A stretch of 64,000 bases of DNA from Couchioplanes caeruleus (GCF_023499255.1 NZ_CP092183.1:2972501-3036500); one strand, 5' to 3'; counted from the first letter of the stretch, positions 31,864 through 40,641 are shown. Numbers and translations are program-made. Notes: generated by a model not told the origin, from the sequence alone.

Positions 31864-32345
31864 ACCTCCGCCGACCCGTTGGTCAGGTGCCCGTCGTACG
31901 GCCCGACCTTGCTCACCGTGCGGCCGTCGCGGAACACGATCTGCAGGCCGTGCTCGGGCTCCCAGGCGCATTCGCACTCGACGGACACGTGGACGCGCCC
32001 GTCGCCGTACCGGTCCCGGCTGACCACCGGCTCCGCGCCCGGACGGACGTGGCCGAGCACGTCGGCGGGGCCGGCGATCTCGACGTAGTCCTCGTCGCCC
32101 GGGGAGAAATGGGTCATGACATCGCGGTAGTAGGCGAAGATGTGCGGCGCCGCGGCCCGCAGAACGTCGGGGCCGTTGGCGAGGAAGGTGCGGATCGCCG
32201 CGTGGAAGTCCTCCGGCGCTTCGTCGCCGTCGTACCCCTCGACGGCGAACCGGCACGGGCCCCCGCCGAGCACCGGCACCGGGACCGGCTCGCTGAGGTA
32301 CGCGTCGTCGTCCCGGGTGACCGGGCCGAGGCCGGGGATCTGCAT
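31842..32345 (-). CDS. DUF6985-like cytosolic protein
   Basis: A 167-residue acidic protein. Segments such as RFAVEGYDGDEAPEDFHAAIRTFL, IFAYYRDVMTHF and RYGDGRVHVSVECECAWEPEHGLQIVFRDGR resemble the DUF6985 family, which often accompanies polymorphic-toxin or immunity-like loci, but assignment is by pattern only. There is no signal peptide and no membrane segment. It ends inside the TetR gene's 3' end. Confidence 0.65.
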   Translation of the reverse strand: MQIPGLGPVTRDDDAYLSEPVPVPVLGGGPCRFAVEGYDGDEAPEDFHAAIRTFLANGPDVLRAAAPHIFAYYRDVMTHFSPGDEDYVEIAGPADVLGHVRPGAEPVVSRDRYGDGRVHVSVECECAWEPEHGLQIVFRDGRTVSKVGPYDGHLTNGSAEVYRSFNA

Positions 32346-32361
32346 GCGCCCACCATAGGGT

Positions 32362-32393
32362 TCCGGCCCAGGACGCGGACGTCCTGGGCCGGA
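32362..32393 (-). terminator. Hairpin terminator of the AA10 gene
   Basis: A perfect 14-bp stem: tccggcccaggacg and cgtcctgggccgga around the loop cgga. It lies 20 bases after the 3' end of the AA10 gene and before the DUF6985 start, in the 67-base gap. There is no T-run, as is common in high-GC actinobacteria. Confidence 0.75.
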
Positions 32394-32412
32394 GCTGTGC
32401 CGCGGGTGCCGG

Positions 32413-33081
32413 TCAGGCGAACGTCACGTCGCTGCACCACATGTACGTCTGGTCCTGGTGCGAGGCCTGCCAGATGACGAACACGATGTGGTTGCCGGTG
32501 TAGCCGGACGTCGAGACGTTGAAGGTGATGTCCTACGCCGGCGCGTACCGTCCGGTCTGCGTGATGAAGTCGAGGTTGCCCCATCCGAGCTTCTGGGTGG
32601 CGGGGTTGTACCCGTTCTTGCTCACGTAGACCTTGAAGTAGTCGGCGCCGTGCGTCGCCTGGTCGTAGAGGTGGAGCGAGAAGTTGCTGCCGATGGTGGT
32701 GGTCTTCCAGGCGCCGGGCTGGTTCAGGCTGTCGTTGCGGCTCAGCGCGTTGCTGCACAGCTGCCCGTCGGGGGTCTTCGCCTGGAACTGACCACCGAGG
32801 CCGTCCCGCAGTGCGCTCATCCAGTTCCACATGGTGTCCGGGTTCGCCTGGAACGCCTGGTAGCACATGGGGTCCTGCTGCTGCATGGCCGGATCGGTGT
32901 GGTGGCTGCCCCACGCCTCCCAGCAGTGGTACGCCCGGGTCGCCGGGCCGACGATGGTGCCGTGGGCCTGGGCCGCGCCGCTGAAGGGCAGCACGCCGGC
33001 GACCAGCGCGAGCAACAGGACGAGTGCGCGCTGGGGCAGCCGCTTGGCCGGTCGGGATCGATCGAGCTTGGGGGAGAGCAC
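32413..33081 (-). pseudogene. AA10 lytic polysaccharide monooxygenase, interrupted by in-frame TAG
   Basis: The gene encodes a secreted chitin/cellulose-active copper monooxygenase. A signal peptide (about 1-39, ending GAAQA) precedes mature His40, the copper-binding N-terminal His. A second His is at 144 (QATHGADYFKVYVSK). After ...ITQTGRYAPA (182 residues) there is a TAG at 32533-32535; the same frame then continues for 39 conserved residues (DITFNVSTSGYTG ... DQTYMWCSDVTF) to TGA at 32413. The lost tail holds the axial aromatic residue and a disulfide Cys. A CAG-to-TAG change would explain it. The start is GTG 33081 with ggagg. A CebR-type operator lies upstream. Confidence 0.85.
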
Positions 33082-33112
33082 AGTACGACCTCCGTTTCGG
33101 TGCAGATCATCA

Positions 33113-33126
33113 TGGGAGCGCTCCCA
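33113..33126. promoter_or_regulatory. CebR-type operator upstream of the AA10 gene
   Basis: The 14-base perfect palindrome TGGGAGCGCTCCCA lies 32-45 bases before the AA10 start. It is identical to the known CebR box through which cello-oligosaccharides induce cellulase genes in Streptomyces. The flanking region to about 33190 is unusually AT-rich, consistent with a promoter. No LacI-family gene is in the window, so the regulator must be encoded elsewhere. Confidence 0.85.
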
Positions 33127-33202
33127 GACAGTGAAGCAGCCAAGCTCCGAAATATCAACATTGATCTATCTTCGCGTAAGTGCACCGAGTTGTCCCAGGA
33201 CG

Positions 33203-34441
33203 TCAGCCCAGGGCGGCCGCCTTGCGCAGCAGCACCGAGCGTTCCTGATGGTTGGTGCAGAGCCGGGCGGCCAGCTCCAGCTCGGCGCGCGCCTCCGGTC
33301 GCCGTCCGAGCCGGGTCAGCAGCTCGCCGCGTACGGTCGGGACCAGGTGGGAACCCGGGAGCCGGTCCGCGGCGACCAGCTCGTCCACGATGGCCAGGGC
33401 CTGCGCCGGGCCCGACGCCATGGCCACCGCGACGGCCCGGTTGAGCTCGACCACCGGCGACGGCGCGACCCGGCCGAGCGCCTCGTAGAGCACCACGATC
33501 CGCTCCCAGTCGGTCGCCTCGACCGAGGCGGCCGACGCGTGGGCGGCGGCGATCGCGGCCTGCAGGCCGTACGGGCCGAGGCCGCCGGCTGACGCCCTGG
33601 CCAGCGCGGTCAGGCCACGACGGATCGCGGAGACGTCCCACAACCGCCGGTCCTGGTCCTCGAGGAGCACGGGTGAGCCGTCCGGGGCGGTCCGGGCCGG
33701 GAAGCGCGCGGAAGTCAGCTCGCACAGCGCGAGCAGGCCGTGCACCTCGGGCTCGTCCGGCTGCAGGGCGGCCAGCGTGCGGGCGAGCCGGAGTGCCTCG
33801 TACGCGACCCCGGGGCGCAGCAGCCGGTCGCCCGTCGTGGCCGTCGAGCCCTCCGTGAAAATCACGTAGAGGACGCTGAGCACGCCGCCCAGCCGCTCCC
33901 GGCGCTCGGCGGCCGGCGGCAGCTCGAACGGCACCCCGGCCGCCGCGATCGTCTTCTTGGCCCGGGTGATGCGGGCCTGCACGGTCGGCACGGGCACCAG
34001 GAAGGCGCGGGCGATCTCCTCGCTGGACAGGCCGCCGACCACGCGAAGGGTCAGCGCCACCCGGCCCTCGCGGGAGAGCACCGGGTGGCAGCTGATGAAC
34101 ATCAGCGCCAGGACGTCGTCGTCGATGCGGTCGGGATCCAGGTCCTCGTCGAGCGCCGGGCCGGTCGTCCCGCCGGTCGCCAGGTCCGCCGCGAGCAGGG
34201 CGTACCGGTCCCGGAGTGCGGTCCGGCGGCGGATCGCGTCGATCGCCCGCCGCCGGGCGGTGGCCGTCAGCCAGCCGGCCGGGTTCGCCGGGGCGGACCG
34301 CGGCCACGACACCAGCGCCTCGGCCACCGCCTCCTGGGCCGCGTCCTCGGCCAGCCCGAAATCACCGGTGAACCGGGTCAGCGCGGCGACGATCCGCGCC
34401 GATTCGATCCGCCAGACGGCCTCGACGCCGGCCGCGTCCAT
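33203..34441 (-). CDS. ECF sigma factor with C-terminal helical domain (COG4941/DUF6596 type)
   Basis: A 412-residue protein. Sigma region 2 (FTGDFGLAEDAAQEAVAEALVSWPR) and region 4 (LTLRVVGGLSSEEIARAFLVPVPTVQARITRAKK) occupy the first ~170 residues. The remaining ~240 are helical and TPR-like, as in ECF factors of the DUF6596 class. ATG 34441 overlaps the stop of the YCII gene (ATGA). This sigma/YCII pair is widespread in actinobacteria; no separate anti-sigma is seen, and the C-terminal domain or the YCII protein may regulate it. Confidence 0.92.
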   Translation of the reverse strand: MDAAGVEAVWRIESARIVAALTRFTGDFGLAEDAAQEAVAEALVSWPRSAPANPAGWLTATARRRAIDAIRRRTALRDRYALLAADLATGGTTGPALDEDLDPDRIDDDVLALMFISCHPVLSREGRVALTLRVVGGLSSEEIARAFLVPVPTVQARITRAKKTIAAAGVPFELPPAAERRERLGGVLSVLYVIFTEGSTATTGDRLLRPGVAYEALRLARTLAALQPDEPEVHGLLALCELTSARFPARTAPDGSPVLLEDQDRRLWDVSAIRRGLTALARASAGGLGPYGLQAAIAAAHASAASVEATDWERIVVLYEALGRVAPSPVVELNRAVAVAMASGPAQALAIVDELVAADRLPGSHLVPTVRGELLTRLGRRPEARAELELAARLCTNHQERSVLLRKAAALG

Positions 34442-34842
34442 CAGATGCCGCCGGTGTTCCCGGGCGCGAACCGTCCGTCCTGCTGCGGCACCTCGTCGTC
34501 CCCGGGGACCCGGCGTACCTCGATCTTGGAGCCGCGGGCCGCCGGCATGCGCCGGGCCCACTCGACCGCCTCGTGCTGCGAGGCGACGTCGAGCAGGAAG
34601 AAGCCCCCGAACAGCTCCTTGGTCTCGCCGTACGGGCCGTCGGTGACCACCGGGGTCTCGCCGCTGAAGTCGACCACGGCTCCGCGGCCCGGGTCGTCCA
34701 GCCCTTCCGCCGCGAGGAGCACCCCGGCCTTCACCATCTCCTCGATGTACTGGCGGGTGTCGGCCATCGCCTTGCCGATGTCGGCCATCATGGCGGCGTT
34801 CGACTCGTCCGTGCCCCGCATGATCAGCAGGTACTTCGCCAT
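34441..34842 (-). CDS. YCII-related (DGPF domain) protein
   Basis: A 133-residue protein of the YCII/DGPF family. It begins AKYLLIMRGTDESNAAMM and carries the family signature VTDGPYGETKELFGGFFLLDVAS. Such proteins are regularly encoded just upstream of the ECF sigma factor that follows here with a four-base overlap, and are thought to act with it, though the biochemistry is unclear. ATG 34842 follows aggagaacgcg, a strong ribosome site. Confidence 0.92.
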   Translation of the reverse strand: MAKYLLIMRGTDESNAAMMADIGKAMADTRQYIEEMVKAGVLLAAEGLDDPGRGAVVDFSGETPVVTDGPYGETKELFGGFFLLDVASQHEAVEWARRMPAARGSKIEVRRVPGDDEVPQQDGRFAPGNTGGI

Positions 34843-34925
34843 CGCGTTCTCCTCGTCCGGCGGGCCGCGTCTCGGCTCTCGCACCCTAACGTCGAACGGG
34901 CGCAGCGCCGATCGACACGGCGCGC

Positions 34926-34954
34926 TTGCCTCATAGTCAGATGATCTATACATT
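34926..34954 (+). promoter_or_regulatory. Promoter of the PadR operon
   Basis: TTGCCT (34926-34931) and TACATT (34949-34954) are separated by 17 bases, and ATG 34962 follows 7 bases after the -10 box. This is a standard sigma-70-type promoter placing transcription start at or next to the start codon, so the message is probably leaderless. The segment is distinctly AT-richer than its surroundings. Confidence 0.55.
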
Positions 34955-34961
34955 GGCCGGC

Positions 34962-35363
34962 ATGGCCGCACCGATGCGCGAACCCACGTTCTGGATCCTC
35001 ACCGCACTGGCACCGGAGCCCCGGCACGGATACGGCGTCATCCGCGAGGCCGCCGCGCTGTCCGGCGGCCGGATCACGCTGCAGGCGGGCACCCTCTACG
35101 CCGCCCTCGACCGGCTCGCCGACGAGGGGCTGGTCGAGGTCGACCGGGAGGAGATCGTCGAGGGCCGGACCCGGCGCTACTACCGGCTCACCCGTTCCGG
35201 GGCGACCGCGCTGAGCGCCGAGACCGAGCGCCTGCGCGCCGGCGCCGATGCCGCGGCCGCCCAGCTCAAGCGGTTCCGGCCGGGCACCGCCACCTTCCGG
35301 CCCGGAGCCGCCTTCTCCGCACGGGGCGCCGCTCACCCGCCGGCCCGGTGCCCGGCGTGGTGA
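34962..35363 (+). CDS. PadR-family transcriptional regulator
   Basis: A 133-residue regulator. The winged helix is clear: FWILTALAPEPRHGYGVIREAAALSGGRITLQAGTLYAALDRLADEGLVEVDRE...RRYYRLTRSG. The C-terminal helix is short and followed by a polar tail. ATG 34962 is chosen because the promoter leaves it leaderless; ATG 34974 is an alternative. It is translationally coupled (GTGA) to the membrane protein gene, the usual arrangement in which PadR controls its partner. Confidence 0.9.
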   Translation: MAAPMREPTFWILTALAPEPRHGYGVIREAAALSGGRITLQAGTLYAALDRLADEGLVEVDREEIVEGRTRRYYRLTRSGATALSAETERLRAGADAAAAQLKRFRPGTATFRPGAAFSARGAAHPPARCPAW

Positions 35364-36856
35364 GCGCCGACCCGCGGCTGGTGCGCGCGTACCTCCGGTT
35401 GGTCCGCTTCTATCCGCCCGGACCGCGGCGCGAGGAGCTGCTCGACACGCTGCTCGAGTGCGCGCCGCCGGACCGGCGCCGGCCGGCCTTGTCCGAGGTC
35501 GTCAACCTGGTCAGGCACGGCAGCCGGGCCCGGCTCGGCCGCCCGCGCAGCCGCGGCATCGTCGTGCTGGCGCTGCTCATCGCGGCGGCCGCGGGTTTCG
35601 TCGGGTCCTGCGCGGCGAGCCGGCTGGGCCTCGAGGCGGTCGGGTCGCTGCCGGTGGGCGCCGAGGCTGCCGAGATCAACGAGACCGTCTTCCCCGGCCT
35701 GACGGTCTGGGGCGGCGGCGACGCCGAGAAGATCGTCACCCAGGGCGACGGCGAGGGCGTCGAATACGGGTACGCCGTCTCCTGGGTCAAGTCCACCCCC
35801 GCCACCCGTGACGTGGCCGCCTACACCGCGGCCGCCCGGGCCCGGCTCGAGGCGGCCGGCTGGCGGATCACCGCCGTGGACCCGCCGCTGGACGAGACCG
35901 ACATGGTCGGCGCGAACCCGGCCGACCGGGCCGAGGGCTTCACCGCCGAACGCGGCGCCCTGGTGCTGCACTTCACCGACTACCTCTACCCCGGCGCCCC
36001 CTGGTACGACGGGGACGGCAACGCCACGTACACGATCTGGCACCGGCAGCCGGGGTGGGTGACCGGCGTCGCCTGGCTCGCGGCGCTGCTCACCGCGGCG
36101 CTGGCCTGGCTGCTCACCGGCTGGATGAGCCGCCGCGTGCAGTCGGACCTGGGCGCCGCGCTCGGGGTCACCGGCGCGATCTGCTGCCTGCTCGGCATCC
36201 TCCCGGCCGCGTTGCTCGCCCTGCCCGGCGGCGGCGCCGCGGACGAGACCGCCTCGCCGTACTGGCAGGGCCTCGTCTACCTCGGCGCCGGCCCGGCCCT
36301 GCTCGCCGGGATGCTGGCGGCCCTGATGGTCGCGGTGGTGTTCGTGGTGAAGCCGCCGGCCCCGCTGGCCCGGGCGCTGCGCCACGCGACCGGCTCGGCC
36401 GGGCGGCTGCGGCACCGGCCCGGGCTGCTCGCCGCGCTGGTCGCCGCCGCCGCGCTGGTGGCGGGCCTGGGGCTGTACCGGTCGGACACCCGGCCCGCGG
36501 CGGCCGGATTCTGCACGCCGGACGTGCCCTCCGGTGTCGTGGACCCGCCGAGCGCGCACCTGAGCTACCGGTCCCGCATCCTCATCGAGCCGGCCACCGA
36601 GGCCGAGGACCGCAACCTCATCGAGGCGGCGTTCCGGCGGGGCTTCGGCGGGGGCTACACGTTCAGCTGGACGACCACGCCCGGCTTCACCGACGCGTAC
36701 TGCGCCGGCGGCCGGGTCGCGCCGGGCGTCAAGGAGACGCTCCCGTACTACTGGGACATCGACCTCGCCAGCCCGGGACTGTTCGCCGGCATGGCCCACG
36801 AGGTCAGCGGCATGCCGGGCATCGTCGCCGTCCAGCACCTCCCGGCCGGCTCATAG
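35360..36856 (+). CDS. Multi-pass membrane protein coupled to PadR
   Basis: A 498-residue protein of unknown function. The N-terminus (VSADPRLVRAYLRLVRFYPPGPRREELLDTLLE) resembles the helical segment of membrane proteins paired with PadR regulators. Membrane segments are seen near 66-84, 236-256, 270-293, 310-333 and 362-380. Two soluble stretches flank them (about 90-225 and 385-498), the second probably extracytoplasmic. It does not resemble an ABC permease. GTG 35360 overlaps the padR stop. Confidence 0.8.
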   Translation: MSADPRLVRAYLRLVRFYPPGPRREELLDTLLECAPPDRRRPALSEVVNLVRHGSRARLGRPRSRGIVVLALLIAAAAGFVGSCAASRLGLEAVGSLPVGAEAAEINETVFPGLTVWGGGDAEKIVTQGDGEGVEYGYAVSWVKSTPATRDVAAYTAAARARLEAAGWRITAVDPPLDETDMVGANPADRAEGFTAERGALVLHFTDYLYPGAPWYDGDGNATYTIWHRQPGWVTGVAWLAALLTAALAWLLTGWMSRRVQSDLGAALGVTGAICCLLGILPAALLALPGGGAADETASPYWQGLVYLGAGPALLAGMLAALMVAVVFVVKPPAPLARALRHATGSAGRLRHRPGLLAALVAAAALVAGLGLYRSDTRPAAAGFCTPDVPSGVVDPPSAHLSYRSRILIEPATEAEDRNLIEAAFRRGFGGGYTFSWTTTPGFTDAYCAGGRVAPGVKETLPYYWDIDLASPGLFAGMAHEVSGMPGIVAVQHLPAGS

Positions 36857-37408
36857 GCCGCCCGGGCCGTGCCGCAGGACCCTGGTCGTCGCGCCCGAGC
36901 TGACGGTGAGGGACCAGCCGGTGGTCGTGGCGGTCAGCGTGGCCCGGGTGATCCTCTGGCCGCGGGGCTCCGGACAGGGGCCGCCGACCGCCGGCGGCAC
37001 GGAGGTGCCGGAGATGCCCGCGTACGGGCCGGTGATCCGGAAGCCGGCCAGGCGGGCGGGTGCGCCGTACCCGGCCGACGCGCCACGGCGAGGCTCGCGG
37101 ACCTCGCGGTCGGCCAGCTCGAACCGGCCGAACTCCCGCTGGTGGCGCACCGTGAAGGGGCCGGCGCCGCACGACACCGCGTACGTGTCCTCGGTCCAGA
37201 ACTCGTGGCTGAAGGCCAGCCCGGCGGCGTGGGCCGCCAGCGCCGCGTCGCTCCACCCGAACGCCTTGCGGACGTCCGTGGCGCCGGCGAAACCGGCCTT
37301 GGCCGCCGGGTCGTAGCGCACCGACGCCGCGGCCGGGACGGCGTACCCGATTCCGGCGGCGAGCGTCGCGCCCGCGACCGCGAGCTTCAGAACATGGCGC
37401 GAGAACAT
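36851..37408 (-). CDS. Secreted protein of unknown function
   Basis: A 185-residue protein with an N-terminal signal peptide (about 1-28: FSRHVLKLAVAGATLAAGIGYAVPAAA). The mature part contains two Cys and segments KAFGWSDAALAAHAAGLAFSHEFWTEDTYAVSCG typical of actinobacterial secreted proteins of unknown role. It overlaps the 3' end of the convergent membrane protein gene by 6 bases. No family is recognised. Confidence 0.75.
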   Translation of the reverse strand: MFSRHVLKLAVAGATLAAGIGYAVPAAASVRYDPAAKAGFAGATDVRKAFGWSDAALAAHAAGLAFSHEFWTEDTYAVSCGAGPFTVRHQREFGRFELADREVREPRRGASAGYGAPARLAGFRITGPYAGISGTSVPPAVGGPCPEPRGQRITRATLTATTTGWSLTVSSGATTRVLRHGPGGL

Positions 37409-37492
37409 CTGTGATCGGGCTCCTCGGCATCGACCGGTGGACAGCTACCGAGATCAACGATCATGCCGGGCGGACGGCGTGCGCCGCCCTGA

Positions 37493-37768
37493 TCAATTCC
37501 GGGTCAGCGCGCCGTCCTGCCGGTACGTCTCCACCATCCACGACAGGACGCGCATCGCGTGGTAGAGCCGCTCCTTCGCGGTGCCCGGCGCGAGCCCCAG
37601 CGCCTGCGCCGCCTCGCCCGTCGTCCGGCCCTGGAAGTACGTCGCTAGGATGATCTCCCGGTGCCGGGGCGCCAGGCTCTGCAGCATGACTTCCATCGGC
37701 GGCCGTGGGTTCTCGCGGACCGTGGACCGGTTGGCGTGTCTGGTCAGCATCCTCAGCACTCTGGTCAC
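37493..37768 (-). pseudogene. Sigma-70 region 4 fragment (truncated ECF sigma factor)
   Basis: A 91-residue frame. The last ~60 residues are a good sigma region 4: SLAPRHREIILATYFQGRTTGEAAQALGLAPGTAKERLYHAMRVL. Region 2, needed for core binding and -10 recognition, is absent: upstream sequence runs into the divergent gene at 37.9 kb. It is most likely the 3' remnant of an ECF gene (SigL/SigK-like) whose 5' end was replaced; a functional stand-alone region 4 is possible but less likely. Confidence 0.6.
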
Positions 37769-37831
37769 CGCCGCGGGGCATCTCCAGTGCGCACCTGCGA
37801 CGTAGTCGCCCGGTCACCGACGGCTCCCGCC

Positions 37832-37860
37832 TTGACACCCGGACCGGGGCCTCAAACGAT
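37832..37860 (+). promoter_or_regulatory. Possible promoter of the GT-C-like gene
   Basis: TTGACA (37832-37837) is followed by a 17-base spacer and AACGAT (37855-37860). The -35 box is a perfect consensus match and the -10 is weak. If real, ATG 37859 lies inside the promoter and translation starts at GTG 37901. Confidence 0.4.
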
Positions 37861-37900
37861 GGACGGGTTCTGGCGGGGAGTGGAACAGGGGCGGCGACCG

Positions 37901-39694
37901 GTGTCTGTGCAACCAGCGGTGACCGAAGCCGCGCCCGAGATCGCCGAGCCGGCGTCCACCACCGGCCCGCCCGCCCGCGGCCCGCGGCGGTGGCCGTGGC
38001 ACCTCGCGGCGGCGCTGGTCTACATCGGTCTCGGGCTGCTCGTCATGGGCAACTTCGTCGGCGCGCCCAGCGATCGGGTCTCCAGCCACCTGGCCAACGA
38101 CAACACCTGGTTCGAGTGGCTGCTGTCGCACGGGGCGTACAGCGTGCGGCATCTCAGCGATCCGCTCTTCTCCGTACGCCAGAACTACCCCGTCGGCGTG
38201 AACATGATGGCGAACACGTCCGTGCTGGGCGTGACCCTGCCCCTGGCGCCCGTCACGATGCTGTTCGGGGCGCGGGTCGCGTACGTGGTGTGGATGGTCC
38301 TCGGGCTCGCGGGCACGGCCTTCGCCACGTACTGGGTGCTGCAGCGCTGGGTCGTGCGCTCCCGGACAGCGGCGTTCCTCGGCGGGGCGTTCGCCGGGTT
38401 CGCGCCCGGCGTCGTGCACCACGCCAACGGGCAGCCGAACTTCGTCAGCAACTTCGTGCTGCCGTTCATCGTCGTCACGGTGCTGCGCCTCGGCGTGACC
38501 GGGCGGTGGCTGCGCGACGGGATCGTCCTCGGGCTGCTGGTGACCTACCAGGTGTTCATCAACGAGGAGAACCTGATGGTCACCGCGCTGAGCTGCGGCG
38601 TGGCGATCATCGTGTACGCGGCCCTGCAGCCGAGGGCGGCCTGGCGGCGGGCGAAACACTTCCTGCTCGCCGCCGCGGTCACCGCCGGTGTGGCCGGCAC
38701 GCTGTGCGCGTACCCGCTGTGGTTCCAGTTCAACGGGCCGCAGTCGTTCACGTCGCTGCCCACGTACCAGTCGTGGGGCGAGGACCTCGTCACGTACGTG
38801 ACCTTCGCGCGGGACACGATCGTCGGCGACCCGATCGTCGAGAAGACGATGGGGCACCCGGAGCAGAACAGCTGGTTCGGCTGGCCGCTGACCACCGTCG
38901 TGGTGATCGCGATCCTGGCGCTGGTGTGGCGCTCGGTCACCGTACGGGTCGCCGCGATCACCGCGATCGTGCTGGCCGTCTTCTCCATGGGGCCGCGGAT
39001 CCGCTGGGGCGGCACGTACACCGACATCCCCGGGATCTGGCACTACATCCCGGACGACCTCCCGGTCATCGGCCTGCTCGTGCCCAGCCGCCTCACCTTC
39101 GGCGTGGTGGGCATCTTCGCCCTGATCATCGCGGTGGCGTTCGACGCGCTCACCCGCGTACCCCGCAGAAGCCGGCCGGTCCGCCTCGCGTCGGCCGCCG
39201 GCATGCTGGCGATCGTCGCGGCCCTCGTGCCGTTGATCCCCAAACCGTTGCCGGCCGCCGTCGACGAGCGGCCGCCGCTCTTCATCACCTCCGGGGCATG
39301 GAAGGCGTACGTGCCGGAGGGCCGCTCCCTCATCCCGCTGCCGCCGCCCAACAAGTTCGCCGGGCGCGACGCGCTCAGCTGGAGCGCCTGGGCCGAGCAC
39401 GAGTTCCCCGTGCCGGAGGGCTACTTCCTGGGCCCGAACGAGAACGGCATCGGCCGGGCCGGCGTGGCCTCCAGCATGCTGACGAGGCTGGTGAACCGGA
39501 CCGTCAAGGAGAACAAGGTCCCGCTGATCACGCCGAAGGTGCGGGCGCAGGTGCAGGACGACATCCGGCGGTTCCGCGGGTCGGTGCTGGTGCTGCGGGC
39601 CCGCCCGGCCAACGACAACGTCCGGCAGATGGTGGACCAGCTCGTCGGCCCGGGCGAGCAGTACGCCGACGCGTGGGTGTGGCGGGTCGGCTGA
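37901..39694 (+). CDS. Multi-pass membrane protein, GT-C glycosyltransferase-like
   Basis: A 597-residue protein with about 11 hydrophobic segments, an N-terminal cytosolic stretch and a C-terminal soluble domain of about 160 residues. The first periplasmic loop carries acidic residues after helix 1 (SSHLANDNTWFEWLLSHGAYSVRHLSDPLF) as in GT-C enzymes that use lipid-linked sugars. Later NEENLM and WFGWPLTTV are conserved-looking. GTG 37901 with caggggc upstream is preferred; ATG 37859 would add 14 residues. The acceptor is unknown. Confidence 0.75.
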   Translation: MSVQPAVTEAAPEIAEPASTTGPPARGPRRWPWHLAAALVYIGLGLLVMGNFVGAPSDRVSSHLANDNTWFEWLLSHGAYSVRHLSDPLFSVRQNYPVGVNMMANTSVLGVTLPLAPVTMLFGARVAYVVWMVLGLAGTAFATYWVLQRWVVRSRTAAFLGGAFAGFAPGVVHHANGQPNFVSNFVLPFIVVTVLRLGVTGRWLRDGIVLGLLVTYQVFINEENLMVTALSCGVAIIVYAALQPRAAWRRAKHFLLAAAVTAGVAGTLCAYPLWFQFNGPQSFTSLPTYQSWGEDLVTYVTFARDTIVGDPIVEKTMGHPEQNSWFGWPLTTVVVIAILALVWRSVTVRVAAITAIVLAVFSMGPRIRWGGTYTDIPGIWHYIPDDLPVIGLLVPSRLTFGVVGIFALIIAVAFDALTRVPRRSRPVRLASAAGMLAIVAALVPLIPKPLPAAVDERPPLFITSGAWKAYVPEGRSLIPLPPPNKFAGRDALSWSAWAEHEFPVPEGYFLGPNENGIGRAGVASSMLTRLVNRTVKENKVPLITPKVRAQVQDDIRRFRGSVLVLRARPANDNVRQMVDQLVGPGEQYADAWVWRVG

Positions 39695-39695
39695 C

Positions 39696-40478
39696 CTACC
39701 GGCGCCGCCACGCCTCCAGCAGCCGCGCCAGCCGCCGGGCCGCCTCCGGGTCGCGGCCCAGCAGCACCGCGGCGGCGAGCGCGACCAGGCCGGTGCCGCC
39801 CGTGGCCAGCGCGAGCTCCGGATCGATGCCGCCGCCGAGCACGGCCGCCCCGCCGGCGGCTGCGACCGCCTCGGCCGCCCGTACCGGATCCACCCGGCGG
39901 ACCGCGGCCGCGATCAGCCCGCGGTGCCGGGCAGCCGGGCCACGGTCCAGGTCGTCGAGGGTCGAGCAGGCCAGCTCGGTCAGCTCGGCGGCCACCGCCG
40001 GCATGTCGAGCCGCCGGGCCATCGGCACGTGCAGCACCAGGGTGTCCAGCGAGGCCCGGCGGCGGCTCGCCGGCGGGCACGGCCGCAGCGTCCGCAGGTT
40101 GTGCAGCCGGTCGGCGACGGCCACCAGCATCACCTCACGGCCGACCGGATCAGGCGTACGGATCGCGCCGGCGGTGAGCGCCTCGACCGTGCCGGTGATC
40201 TCCGCGCCGAACTCGGCCCGCAGACCGGCGGGCCGCACCGGGGTGTCCTCGATGACGTCGTGCAGCAGGGCCGCACAGATCGCCGGAGTGGAACCGCCGT
40301 TGCCCGCCACGATGGTCGCGACCTCGACCGGATGCGTGATGTACGGATCCCCGCTGCGCCGGCGCTGACCCCGGTGCGCGCGATCGGCCACCTCGAACGC
40401 GTTGTAGACGAGCGGGATGTCGTCGTTACGGTCACTGTCGCTGAGGATTCGCGCCACTGCGCCCATCGTCGATCCCAT
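39696..40478 (-). CDS. HD-domain hydrolase (RelA/SpoT hydrolase-like)
   Basis: A 260-residue protein. The first ~130 residues form an HD domain like the (p)ppGpp hydrolase part of SpoT: YITHPVEVATI, ALLHDVIEDT (His-Asp) and VAVADRLHNLRTL. There is no synthetase or TGS domain, so it may be a small alarmone or nucleotide hydrolase. The C-terminal ~120 residues are Ala-rich and helical. It ends one base after the convergent GT-C-like gene. Confidence 0.83.
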   Translation of the reverse strand: MGSTMGAVARILSDSDRNDDIPLVYNAFEVADRAHRGQRRRSGDPYITHPVEVATIVAGNGGSTPAICAALLHDVIEDTPVRPAGLRAEFGAEITGTVEALTAGAIRTPDPVGREVMLVAVADRLHNLRTLRPCPPASRRRASLDTLVLHVPMARRLDMPAVAAELTELACSTLDDLDRGPAARHRGLIAAAVRRVDPVRAAEAVAAAGGAAVLGGGIDPELALATGGTGLVALAAAVLLGRDPEAARRLARLLEAWRRR

Positions 40479-40534
40479 GTCCCAGTCTAGGTTTCACGGC
40501 CGCCGCACCGTCGTGAGTGAATCGTCCGGCTGAC

Positions 40535-40612
40535 ATGATCAGCGGCCATGGGGTTCTGGGGAAGTTCTTCGCCGTGCTCGGCATGCTCGGCCTCGGCACC
40601 CGGACCGGCTGA
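40535..40612 (+). CDS. Possible 25-residue hydrophobic peptide
   Basis: A short frame ATG-TGA encoding MISGHGVLGKFFAVLGMLGL plus GTRTG. It has no ribosome site and no recognised family, but the hydrophobic core flanked by polar ends resembles a small membrane peptide. The rest of the gap 40479-40653 shows nothing else. Very low confidence. Confidence 0.15.
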   Translation: MISGHGVLGKFFAVLGMLGLGTRTG

Positions 40613-40641
40613 ATCCCTTATGCCCGCGGCGCTCTCCGGGT

